Source: Streptomyces sp. NRRL F-525 (GTDB lineage Bacteria; Actinomycetota; Actinomycetes; Streptomycetales; Streptomycetaceae). Taken from it: a stretch of DNA of 64,000 nucleotides. Below are positions 35,799 to 43,056 of this stretch, one piece after another; position 1 is the first letter of the stretch; each line of letters begins with the position of its first letter. The notes under the pieces were generated by a model, which did not search any database, had not been told where the DNA came from, and was given only the letters and a program-made list of their open reading frames with translations. The position numbers and the translations under genes were made by a program. The stretch lies in assembly GCF_000716605.1 (NCBI RefSeq), contig NZ_JNXE01000012.1, forward strand, positions 1 to 64,000, read 5' to 3'.

Positions 35799-36205
35799 CG
35801 CTCCGCGTTGTGCTGGTCTCGCCCGGCCTGATAGATCCGGGCCTGGCCGGATGCGCTGGCGTGCTGCGTGATCGCGGGGCCGGTCGCGTCCGGCGGCTGA
35901 AGTTCGTCAAGGAGTCCGCGTAGTTCCGCAGCCGCGCCCGGCTGGGCGGCGAGCAACCGCCGAAGCCGCCCCTGCCACTCCAGGTGCAGTTCGCCGAGTG
36001 TCTCCTGGTCGTCGGCGTCACCGGCCGCCAGGGCGTCTTCGCGGGTGGCTGCCAATTCGGCGGCGACAGCCTCGGCACGGTGGGGCTGCATTCTGCGCCA
36101 CAGGTGCGTGATTCCGTCCTGGGTCCGCTGCCACGCGTCAGTGGCCATCAACGTGACCAGTGTGACCCCCGCGCTCTGTGCGAGTAAGGCTGCCTCCGGG
36201 TCCAC
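35795..36205 (-). CDS. Small NLR partner with C-terminal QAGRDQH motif
   Basis: 136 aa from GTG 36205 with GGGGGA upstream. The N-terminal stretch DPEAALLAQSAGVTLVTLMATDAW is a hydrophobic, glycine-containing helix resembling those of membrane-active helical effectors; then a charged helical bundle (LWRRMQPHRAEAVAAELAAT) runs to ~110. The C-terminus ends ARIYQAGRDQHNAER, echoing the VFQASGDQH motif of the coupled NB-ARC protein. This layout (helical effector plus C-terminal motif, next to an NLR with the same motif at its N-terminus) matches the NLR-associated amyloid signalling pairs known in actinobacteria. The pore or death activity is inference. Confidence 0.7.
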   Translation of the reverse strand: MDPEAALLAQSAGVTLVTLMATDAWQRTQDGITHLWRRMQPHRAEAVAAELAATREDALAAGDADDQETLGELHLEWQGRLRRLLAAQPGAAAELRGLLDELQPPDATGPAITQHASASGQARIYQAGRDQHNAER

Positions 36206-36326
36206 AGTTCCCCCTGATCGGAAATTACGGATAGTCGGAATATGTGCCGAACGGTATATGTCTGCCGGGGTTTGGTGCCGGATCGTTTCGTGGCTGTTTA
36301 TCGTCGCACTCCTGAGCGGGACGGGG

Positions 36327-36354
36327 CAACAAGGGGTTTGTTGGGCGCTAGACT
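36327..36354 (+). promoter_or_regulatory. Promoter region with inverted repeat, plus-strand cassette operon
   Basis: CAACAA (36327-36332) and TTGTTG (36338-36343) form a 6-bp perfect inverted repeat five bases apart, followed by TAGACT (36349-36354), a good -10 box, about 36 bases before the small gene. It may be an operator overlapping the promoter. The surrounding 36206-36383 sequence is AT-richer than the chromosome average. Confidence 0.45.
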
Positions 36355-36389
36355 GAGAAAACTCTGGCCCAATCGAGGGGGCGATGGCC

Positions 36390-36659
36390 ATGACCAGACC
36401 GTGGGAAGCCGATCCGGCCACGACATTCAAGAAGCGCCTGGGGAAATCACCGCAGGAGTTGGGGAATACGACCGACGACCCCGACTGTCCCGACATCTGG
36501 GAACTCGAGAACGGGGACATCGCCGTCATCGGCCGGGATCTCACGGCCTCACTGGGCGGCAAACTCCCGACCGGGGTCTCCATCGGATCCGACGAACGGC
36601 TCGTGGTCATCCCGAGGAACATGTTGATCGCGGCGAAACCGGATATCCCGAATGTTTGA
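36390..36659 (+). CDS. Small conserved hypothetical protein
   Basis: 89 aa from ATG 36390, nine bases after GAGGGG; ATG 36384 is an alternative. The sequence has CPDIWELENGDIAVIGRDLT and ERLVVIPRNMLIAAKPDIP, compact and beta-like. I do not recognise a named family. It overlaps the next start by eight bases and such a small gene directly upstream of a DUF6879 gene is the usual arrangement in streptomycetes, so the two likely act together. Confidence 0.65.
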   Translation: MTRPWEADPATTFKKRLGKSPQELGNTTDDPDCPDIWELENGDIAVIGRDLTASLGGKLPTGVSIGSDERLVVIPRNMLIAAKPDIPNV

Positions 36660-37263
36660 TTCCTTCCCGGGCGCGGTTTCCGAGCGCATGGACCGCTCCA
36701 CATACCATGCGGACTTCCGGCGGGTTCAGGAGAGCGGAATTCGGCACTTGAACAAGCTCGAACGAGGCCAGAACTTCAAAGAACGCGGATTTTCCAGCTG
36801 GGAGGCTTTCGCGGCCGGAGAATGGGACCGCGCCCTGTCCCTCGTCGAGGAGAAACGAGATGCCTATGCGCGGCAGTTCCGCGAGGCGGCGCGGCGGAAT
36901 ATCCTGAGGCGTCGTCTTCGCGTGGTGGAGTTACCTGTGACTCCGTACGTGCAATGGGAACTGTTCGTTCTGCGGCTGCGCGTCGAACTGGGCGACAACA
37001 TCAAGGTGCTCGATGCCCGCAAGATCTCGGACATCGAAAAACACCGCCCTGTTCCGGAGGTGGTGATTCTCGGAGACGCCGCCATGTACGAGGTGCTCTA
37101 CGACGACGACGGGAACGCGAGCGGAGCCAATCGCTTCTCCGATCGATCACTGATCCGGGAGACGTCGGCCGGGTTCGACGCGCTGTACGAGCGCGGTGAC
37201 GACTTCCACGATTTCTTCGACAGGGAAATCGCTCCGCTGCCCCCACCCGCGATCGCTTGCTGA
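36652..37263 (+). CDS. DUF6879 family protein
   Basis: 203 aa from ATG 36652. The pattern YHADFRRVQESGIRHLNKLE, FAAGEWDRALSLVEEKRD, RVVELPVTPYVQWELFVLRL and EVVILGDAAMYEVLYDDDG is the DUF6879 family of actinobacteria, whose function is unknown. A shorter start at 36688 (MDRSTYHADF) is possible. Its GC content is lower than the neighbouring genes. It ends 28 bases before the right repeat, so it belongs to the inserted cassette. Confidence 0.75.
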   Translation: MFDSFPGAVSERMDRSTYHADFRRVQESGIRHLNKLERGQNFKERGFSSWEAFAAGEWDRALSLVEEKRDAYARQFREAARRNILRRRLRVVELPVTPYVQWELFVLRLRVELGDNIKVLDARKISDIEKHRPVPEVVILGDAAMYEVLYDDDGNASGANRFSDRSLIRETSAGFDALYERGDDFHDFFDREIAPLPPPAIAC

Positions 37264-37291
37264 GCCGAGCGCCGAGCACCCCGTGCGCGAT

Positions 37292-37364
37292 GGCCCCAAC
37301 CGGCCCGGATCAACACGGAGTTGGAGCCGGCGACGGGCGACCGTATTCGGAGCTGATGCGGTAC
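37292..37364. repeat. Right 73-bp direct repeat of the NLR-like cassette
   Basis: Same 73 bases as 33568-33640 with one difference. On the minus strand it encodes the true C-terminus of the downstream membrane protein; on the plus strand it holds a stranded piece of the GT87-PAP2 C-terminus (PARINTELEPATGDRIRS frame). Confidence 0.93.
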
Positions 37365-39001
37365 TCGCCCGCCGCGGGGACCGTCAGCCGGGTGAAGTCG
37401 CCGACCTTGGTGAGGCAGGCGCCGTCCGCGCGCAGCCAGGGCGAGTAGGCGACCCGGACGGTGACCGGTCCCGGCCGGGAGACGCGCACGACGAGATCGG
37501 CACTGGTCGTCCGTACGACCTTCCCCGGTTCCGAGACCAGGGGTACGGCGTCCCGCACCCGGTAGACCCGCCAGTGGGCGTCACGCCACACCGGCTCCAG
37601 CCAGGCCGGGCGCCGGTAACGGACCAGCGCCGCCTCGTCCTTCGCATAGCCGTCCGGGGTCGCCTCCGGCAGCACGACGAAGCCGACGGCCCAGTGGTCG
37701 AGCCAGGCCCGGTAGGTGGCCGCCGAGAACGTGCCGTCGTAGAAGAGCCGGGCCCGTTCCATGTCGAGCTGCCGGTTCCAGCCCCGGGCGAGGTTGATGT
37801 GCGGGGCGAGTTCGGAGGCCTCGCGGTGATCGCGGGCGGGGACCGCCTCGACCCGCGTCCGGCCGGAGCCGAGCGCCTCCAGCGTGTGGACGACCGGCTG
37901 CGTGTCGTGCGCCCAGGCCGGCACGACGGTGGACACCTGGAGGTCGTCCACGGTCTTCTTCCCAACCCAGGAGACGGAGAAGACGAGGGCGACGATCACC
38001 AGATTGCGCCCCGAGCAGAGGAGCGCCCCAAAGGGGCGCGGGGAACTGCGCGACCAGCCCCCACCGGCCCGCGCGGAACAGATACGAGGTGCACCCAGAA
38101 GTACGGCCAACAGCACTGCCGGAGCGAACAGTTCCGCGAACCGCTCCACATTCGTCCCCACCGGCGACGGCACGAGATACGTCACCACCGTCCCGGCCGC
38201 ATACACCGCCCCGCTCCACCGAGCGACCCGCCAAGCCCGCGGAGCGAGCGTCGCCACGGCCAGCCCCAGCACAACCGGCGGCCAGATATGACTCGGCGGC
38301 ATCAACTGCTCACCGGTGAACGGAAAGAAGACGGACGTCACGCCGACGACGAGCGCGGGCGGCACCATCAACCCCGCCGCCCGCCACCAGTCCCGCACAA
38401 CAAGGAACGCGGCCCCTACGACCGCCAGGAACAGCCCCGCCACCGGGCTGGCCATGGTCGCGAGGGCGGCGTAGACCGCCGTAAGGACAAGCCGCCGCTC
38501 CCGCGTTAGCTGCACGCACGCGGCCAGCGCGAGGGCGATGCCGAGCGCGAAGGTGGTCCGGCCGGAGGCGACGTTGCACCAGAGGGCGAGCGAGCAGAGG
38601 AGGGCGGGGCCGAGGGGGCGGCGGATACCGGTGCGGGTGACGAGGACCGCCGCCAGCCAGGACGCCGCGAGCCCCGAGAGAACGGTCACCGTCCGCACCC
38701 CCACCGCGGCCATCAAGTACGGGGAGATCAGGCTGTAGTTGGCGGTGTGCATCCCGCCGTACCAGAACAGGTTGTACGCCGATCTCCCGTGCTGCGCCGC
38801 GAAGTCGGCCCACGCGTCCTGCGCGGCGAGATCGCCTCCGCCGGTGGCGAGGAACGCCCACCAGAGCGCGTACAGGGGGAGCGTGGGGAGGGTCGCGAGG
38901 AGGGGGAGGCGGTGGCGGGAGCGGAAGTTGTGGAGGAGTTGGTTCCGCTGTGGGGCCGTGTTCACCGGCCGGACCAGGGTGTGGTGTTCGGCGGGGAGCA
39001 T
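37310..39001 (-). CDS. Multi-pass membrane protein, possibly GT-C type
   Basis: 563 aa if started at ATG 39001 (ATG 39037 is an alternative; neither has a clear ribosome site). About ten membrane segments cover residues 20-350, with an early loop of charged residues (WADFAAQHGRSAYNLFWYGG) as in GT-C-fold glycosyltransferases. The last ~220 residues are soluble and extracytoplasmic (LVVRVSRPGPVTVRVAYSPW). An in-frame copy of a dispersed repeat encodes AGGGWSRSSPRPFGALL near residue 305, suggesting an insertion in the coding sequence. Exact role unknown. Confidence 0.65.
   Translation of the reverse strand: MLPAEHHTLVRPVNTAPQRNQLLHNFRSRHRLPLLATLPTLPLYALWWAFLATGGGDLAAQDAWADFAAQHGRSAYNLFWYGGMHTANYSLISPYLMAAVGVRTVTVLSGLAASWLAAVLVTRTGIRRPLGPALLCSLALWCNVASGRTTFALGIALALAACVQLTRERRLVLTAVYAALATMASPVAGLFLAVVGAAFLVVRDWWRAAGLMVPPALVVGVTSVFFPFTGEQLMPPSHIWPPVVLGLAVATLAPRAWRVARWSGAVYAAGTVVTYLVPSPVGTNVERFAELFAPAVLLAVLLGAPRICSARAGGGWSRSSPRPFGALLCSGRNLVIVALVFSVSWVGKKTVDDLQVSTVVPAWAHDTQPVVHTLEALGSGRTRVEAVPARDHREASELAPHINLARGWNRQLDMERARLFYDGTFSAATYRAWLDHWAVGFVVLPEATPDGYAKDEAALVRYRRPAWLEPVWRDAHWRVYRVRDAVPLVSEPGKVVRTTSADLVVRVSRPGPVTVRVAYSPWLRADGACLTKVGDFTRLTVPAAGEYRISSEYGRPSPAPTPC
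38023..38072. repeat. Interspersed GC repeat, copy 2, within a coding region
   Basis: GCGCCCC-AAA-GGGGCGC (38023-38039) is a perfect hairpin, continuing into GGGGAACTGCGCGACCAGCC and then CCCACCGGCCCGC. The core matches the copy at 22287-22330. Here it lies in frame inside the membrane protein gene, adding ~16 residues without breaking the frame. Confidence 0.75.
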
Positions 39002-39132
39002 GTGAACGGAGACGCGAAACGTGCGGGAAACGTTCATCGGGTGCGGCGGGAGTCACCAGGACGAGTGACTCCGCGCCGCTACCGGTGGACGAAGGTCCCG
39101 CCCGTGCTCCGCGCCGCTCACCGGGCGGTGGC

Positions 39133-39996
39133 TCAGAGGGCGAACTCGACGGGTTCCTCGCCCTGCGTGACGAGGCTCTTCCACAGGTCGCTGGGGTTGC
39201 CGGTGGAGGCGTTGCGGAACTCCTCCCAGTACCAGTCGGCGCCCAGGAGCTGCTTGACGCGGGGGACGGCGACTCCGTCGGGTCCGGTGTAGTAGCGGAC
39301 CTTCTCGATCCTGCCGTCGGTGACCGCCTGGTAGATGGCCGCCGCGGTCACGGCCGGGCTGGAGCCGGTGCCCTGCATGCCGAAGAAGCGCCGCATGCCG
39401 GACCGGTAGTCGTCGGGGATGTCGCCCGCCTGATCGATCTTGGTGAAGATGCGGGTGGCGTGGGCGCCCGGGAAGACCGCCTTGACCGAGACGCCGAAGT
39501 CGGCCATCTCGACGTTGAGGCCCTCGGTGAAGGCCGCGACCGCCGCCTTGGAGGCGGCGTAGACGGCGGTGTAGGGGTAGCCCTGGTCGGCGCTGATCGA
39601 GGAGATGTTGACGATCACGCCGGACCGCTGCTCGCGGAAGTACGGCAGGAAGGCTTTGGTCAGGGCCATCAGGCCGAAGACGTTGGTCTGGAACTGGTCG
39701 TGGATCTGCTCCATCGACGCGGCCTCGACGGGGCCCATGTGGTAGTAGCCGGCGTTGTTCACCAGCGCGTCGATGCCTCCGAACTGGGTGGCGGCCTGTT
39801 CGGCGAAGGCGGTGTCGGCGCCCTCGTCGTTCACATCGAGCAGGAGGGTCTTCACGTTCGGCAGGTCGCTGTGGACGGCGAGGTCCGCCTCCTTGCGGAC
39901 GGTCGCCACGACGTTCCAGCCCCGGGACGCGAACAGGCGGACGCTGTCGCGGCCGAAGCCGGACGTGGTGCCGGTGATGACAACGGTGCGGTTCAT
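39133..39996 (-). CDS. Short-chain dehydrogenase/reductase (SDR)
   Basis: 287 aa, ATG 39996 with AAGGAG. TVVITGTTSGFGRDSVRLFA is the NAD(P)-binding TGxxxGxG motif, DALVNNAGYYH is NNAG, and the catalytic set is Ser (VNISSISADQ), Tyr and Lys (YTAVYAASKAAV), i.e. the classical YxxxK. It reduces a ketone or oxidises an alcohol; the substrate is unknown. It is divergent from a TetR gene with palindromic sites in between, so is likely its target. Confidence 0.87.
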   Translation of the reverse strand: MNRTVVITGTTSGFGRDSVRLFASRGWNVVATVRKEADLAVHSDLPNVKTLLLDVNDEGADTAFAEQAATQFGGIDALVNNAGYYHMGPVEAASMEQIHDQFQTNVFGLMALTKAFLPYFREQRSGVIVNISSISADQGYPYTAVYAASKAAVAAFTEGLNVEMADFGVSVKAVFPGAHATRIFTKIDQAGDIPDDYRSGMRRFFGMQGTGSSPAVTAAAIYQAVTDGRIEKVRYYTGPDGVAVPRVKQLLGADWYWEEFRNASTGNPSDLWKSLVTQGEEPVEFAL

Positions 39997-40050
39997 GACG
40001 GGGACTCCTTAGTGACTTGTACGTGTTCACGGATCACGGATCCGCAATTT

Positions 40051-40121
40051 CAGACCGGCGGTCTGTTGCGTTGTGCTCAACTTAAGGTACCGCCGGTCTG
40101 ATGTCAAAAGACCGGGAGTCT
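40051..40121. promoter_or_regulatory. Likely TetR operator cluster
   Basis: Three related sites lie between divergent genes: perfect CAGACCGGCGGTCTG (40051-40065), near-copy GGTACCGCCGGTCTG (40086-40100) and AGACCGGGAGTCT (40109-40121). They share the GACCGGxGGTCTG or AGAC...GTCT core and flank the SDR and TetR starts, as TetR autoregulators usually do. Confidence 0.75.
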
Positions 40122-40134
40122 GTAATATGTGGGC

Positions 40135-40809
40135 ATGACTACTTTCCAGCGTGCGCGCAGCGAGGAGCAGCGAGAGGTCCGGCGGCGGGCGATCCTCGAC
40201 ACCGCCGCCGCCATGCTCGACGAGATGCCGGTGAGCGCGGTCAGCCTGAACGAGCTGAGCCGTCGCGTCGGCCTCGCCAAGTCGAACGTGCTGCGCTATT
40301 TCGAGTCCCGCGAGGCGGTCCTGCTGGAGCTGCTGGACCACGCCTGGAAGGAGTGGACGGCCGACCTGCCCGATCTGCTGACCGCAGGCGTCGACGCGGA
40401 GGCCGCGGTGGAAGTGCGCGGCGAGCAGTTCGCCGCGGTGGTCGGCGAGTCCCTCGTCGGGCGCCGCATGCTGTGCGACCTGCTCAGCGCACAGGCCGGC
40501 GTGCTGGAGCACAACGTCTCCCCGGAGGTCGCCGCCCGCTACAAGAGGGCCGCCGTCGCCAACGTCGACGCGCTCGCGGCCCTCGCCCGCGTGCACCTGC
40601 CCGAGCTGGGCGAGCGCGCTCCCCAGCTGGCCGCGTCCATGATCATGGTGATCGGTGCGGTGTGGATCCACGCCCGCCCGTCGCAGGCGATGCTCGCCGC
40701 CTACGAGGCCGACCCCTCGCTCGCCGTTCTGAAGATGGACTTCGCCGTCGCCCTCCAAGAAGCGCTGGCCACCCTCACCGCCGGCACGCTCGCCCGCACT
40801 TCTCTCTGA
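40135..40809 (+). CDS. TetR-family repressor
   Basis: 224 aa from ATG 40135 (GTG 40129 precedes by two codons). RRRAILDTAAAMLDEMPVSA, VSLNELSRRVGLAKSNVLRYF is the TetR HTH, with ESREAVLLELL following. The C-terminal ligand domain is helical. It is divergent from an SDR gene with palindromes overlapping both promoters, and upstream of a second SDR-like gene, so it probably controls both. Confidence 0.88.
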   Translation: MTTFQRARSEEQREVRRRAILDTAAAMLDEMPVSAVSLNELSRRVGLAKSNVLRYFESREAVLLELLDHAWKEWTADLPDLLTAGVDAEAAVEVRGEQFAAVVGESLVGRRMLCDLLSAQAGVLEHNVSPEVAARYKRAAVANVDALAALARVHLPELGERAPQLAASMIMVIGAVWIHARPSQAMLAAYEADPSLAVLKMDFAVALQEALATLTAGTLARTSL

Positions 40810-40882
40810 ATCCGCCCCCCAGAGTCACCGAATCCCACCCCCCAGAGTCACCCCCCTCATGCCTCATGCCTTAGGAGCAGCC

Positions 40883-41584
40883 ATGCGCGTCATCGTCTTC
40901 GGAGCGTCCGGAATGGTCGGCCACGGCGCACTGCGCGCCTGTCTCCTCGACGAGGACGTCACCGAGGTCCTCGTCGTCGTCCGCAGCCCTCTTCCTCTGG
41001 ACCATCCGAAGCTGCGGCAGATCGTCCACACCGACTTCAGCGACTTCACCGCCGTCCAGGACCAGTTGACGGATCTGGACGCCTGTTTCTTCTGCCTCGG
41101 CGTCTCCGCCCTCGGGCGCGCTGAGGACGAGTACACCCGCGTCACCTACGGCTACACCCTCGCCGCCGCCCGCGCCCTGCAGGCCGCGAACCCCGAGCTG
41201 ACCTTCGTGTACGTCTCCGGCGAGGGCACGGACAGCACCGGCAGGAGCCGCCAGATGTGGGCCCGCGTCAAGGGCCGCACCGAGAACGCCCTGCTCGCCA
41301 TGCCGATGCACGCGTACATGTTCCGCCCCGGCTACATCCAGCCCGTCGGCGGCGCCACCTCCCGCACCCCGGGATACCGCGTCCTGTACCGCGTCACCGC
41401 GAGCCTGTACCCCCTCCTGCGGCGAGCCTTCCCCCGCCACGTCACCACCACCGACGCCGTCGGGCACGCCATGCTCGCCGTCACCCGGCTGAAGGGCGCG
41501 GGCCCCACGGTGTTGCACAGCGCCGACATCAACCGCCTCGTCGCGGCCGGGCCCGGGCAGTCGCCCGAGTCTCCCCGCTCCTGA
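40883..41584 (+). CDS. NAD(P)-dependent oxidoreductase, epimerase-like
   Basis: 233 aa from ATG 40883, preceded by TAGGAGC. MRVIVFGASGMVGHGALRACL is a Rossmann GxxGxxG motif, DACFFCLGVSALGRAEDEY and FVYVSGEGTDSTGRSRQMWARVKGRTENA (NAD-epimerase-like) follow. It lacks a clear YxxxK, so catalysis is atypical. It lies 73 bases after the TetR gene, probably in the same regulon. Confidence 0.75.
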   Translation: MRVIVFGASGMVGHGALRACLLDEDVTEVLVVVRSPLPLDHPKLRQIVHTDFSDFTAVQDQLTDLDACFFCLGVSALGRAEDEYTRVTYGYTLAAARALQAANPELTFVYVSGEGTDSTGRSRQMWARVKGRTENALLAMPMHAYMFRPGYIQPVGGATSRTPGYRVLYRVTASLYPLLRRAFPRHVTTTDAVGHAMLAVTRLKGAGPTVLHSADINRLVAAGPGQSPESPRS

Positions 41585-41685
41585 TATTCGGCTTGGCGCC
41601 CATGGGTCGTGCCTGCGTAGGATCACACCCTTGACCGGGGTGAACACCTTTGACGGGGTGAACACCCTTGATTCCGGGGGGAATT

Positions 41686-42537
41686 GTGCGGATTCTGCTG
41701 AGCTCGACGTGCGCCGCCGTACTGCTGGGCGGGGGAGCGGTCGGCTGCGGGGCCGACTCCGCGAAGGAGGACTCCGCCAAGCTGACGCCCTCGGCGGCCG
41801 TGGCGGAGGTCGCGGAGAACTCCGAGGACATCACCTCGCTCCGCTACCGGGTCACCGGGACCGTGCCCGAGAGGGGGCGCATCGCGGCCGAGGCGTCCAT
41901 GAAGACGGAACCGACGGCCATGACCATGGTGATGACCGTGGCCGGTGCGCGTACGAAGGGCGGGCTGGGCATCCGCTTCGTCGACGAGGCGATCTACCTC
42001 GGCGGCAGCGGCCCCCACCCGGCGAAGTGGCGCGGAAAGAGTTGGGTCAAGGCCGCGCCCGCCGTGTGGGGGCGGGGCGCGTCGAACAACAACTCCTATG
42101 GCCTGCTGCCCCGTTCACTGGAGGTGAGCCCGGTCGTGCAGTCCACGTTCCTGGCCGGTTCCAAGGACGTGCGCAGGATCGGTACGGAGACGGTCGACGG
42201 CACCAAGGCCATGCACTATCGGGGAACGGTCACCAGCGGCGACCTGCGCGCGTCCCAGAGCGCCACCAAGGACAAGGCGACCCGGGACGTCCGTATGGAG
42301 CGGGTCGACCAGTTCGTGAACCAGGGTGTCGACGGCGCCCTCACCATGGACCTGTGGGTCGACGGCGACGACCACGCCAAGCAGTTCCGTCTGCGGGGCA
42401 GGACCATCCCCACGCGGAACGACACCGACGGCGGGACGCTCGACCTGACCGTCACCTTCCTCGACCTCAACCCGTCCGTGAGCGTCAAGACCCCGCCCGC
42501 CGAGGACACCACGGACACCGCCGAACTCTCCGGCTGA
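41686..42537 (+). CDS. Lipoprotein of the LprG/LppX-like type
   Basis: 283 aa from GTG 41686 with GGGGGGAA upstream. The signal ends in a lipobox GGGAVGC|GAD. Upstream of the gene is the repeat TTGACCGGGGTGAACACC and TTTGACGGGGTGAACACC (41631-41666). The mature domain is beta-rich, with MHYRGTVTSGDLRAS and VSVKTPPAEDTTD; it resembles actinobacterial LppX/LprAFG lipid-binding lipoproteins in size and form. The fold assignment is by pattern only. Confidence 0.62.
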   Translation: MRILLSSTCAAVLLGGGAVGCGADSAKEDSAKLTPSAAVAEVAENSEDITSLRYRVTGTVPERGRIAAEASMKTEPTAMTMVMTVAGARTKGGLGIRFVDEAIYLGGSGPHPAKWRGKSWVKAAPAVWGRGASNNNSYGLLPRSLEVSPVVQSTFLAGSKDVRRIGTETVDGTKAMHYRGTVTSGDLRASQSATKDKATRDVRMERVDQFVNQGVDGALTMDLWVDGDDHAKQFRLRGRTIPTRNDTDGGTLDLTVTFLDLNPSVSVKTPPAEDTTDTAELSG

Positions 42538-42547
42538 CGGCCCGAGT

Positions 42548-42964
42548 TCAGGAACACTCGAACCACACCGTCTTCCCGCCCCCGGCCGCCCGCGTCACCC
42601 CCCACTTGTCCGTCACCGCGTCCAGGATCACGAGCCCGCGCCCGTTCTCCGACTCGGCGTCGAAGTCGGTGTGCAGGTCCGGGAGTTGGGACGAGCTGTC
42701 GCTCACCTCGACCCGTACGCCGACCGCCCGGCGCAGCAACAGCAGCCCGCAGCGCCGGTCCGGAACATGCCGTACGACATTGGCGACCAGCTCCGTCACG
42801 GCGAGTTCGACGGTGTCGGACAGCTCCGGGATGCCCCACTCCAGGAGGAACGAGCGGACGATACGGCGGATGTGCCGGGCCGAGTGTTCACCCACGGTGA
42901 GGTGCATGACGTACTGCTGGCGGTGCGGAACGGCCAGCATGGCGGGGGGAATTGGTTCGTTCAC
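42548..42964 (-). CDS. Histidine-kinase-like ATPase (RsbW-type, anti-sigma-like)
   Basis: 138 aa from GTG 42964. DTVELAVTELVANVVRHVPD is the N-box (ELVANVVRH), VEVSDSSSQLP the G1 box and ENGRGLVILDAVTDKWGV the G2 box. Stand-alone small ATPases of this type in Streptomyces act in regulatory triads with an XRE/Scr1 regulator and a DUF397 protein; that is the order here. The target is unknown. Confidence 0.85.
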   Translation of the reverse strand: MNEPIPPAMLAVPHRQQYVMHLTVGEHSARHIRRIVRSFLLEWGIPELSDTVELAVTELVANVVRHVPDRRCGLLLLRRAVGVRVEVSDSSSQLPDLHTDFDAESENGRGLVILDAVTDKWGVTRAAGGGKTVWFECS

Positions 42965-43056
42965 GCTACGAGACTGACGCCTCGTCGCTACCCTCGGCAA
43001 TGGCGTGAATACAACCCGTTTACGGGTGCGCATTGTCAGGAGACAGGGGGTTTCGC

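Larger units (their letters stand above)
33568..37364. mobile_element. Inserted NLR-like cassette flanked by 73-bp direct repeats
   Basis: About 3.65 kb of unique sequence (33641-37291) lies between the direct repeats. It contains two divergent gene pairs and nothing else: the NB-ARC/partner pair on minus and the small protein/DUF6879 pair on plus. Gaps between genes and repeats are only 13 and 28 bases. No integrase or transposase is encoded. Because each repeat copy carries the severed 3' end of the gene on the opposite side, the original site was a single overlap of two convergent genes, so the cassette arrived by an event that duplicated 73 bp. The mechanism (trans-acting recombinase, homologous event) is unknown. 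Confidence 0.75.

Noticed and set aside
36206-36383. Extra gene in the cassette's divergent gap
   Set aside because: Only short frames without ribosome sites.
33568-37364. tRNA-type attachment site for the cassette
   Set aside because: The repeats lie at protein-coding 3' ends; no tRNA-like structure is visible.
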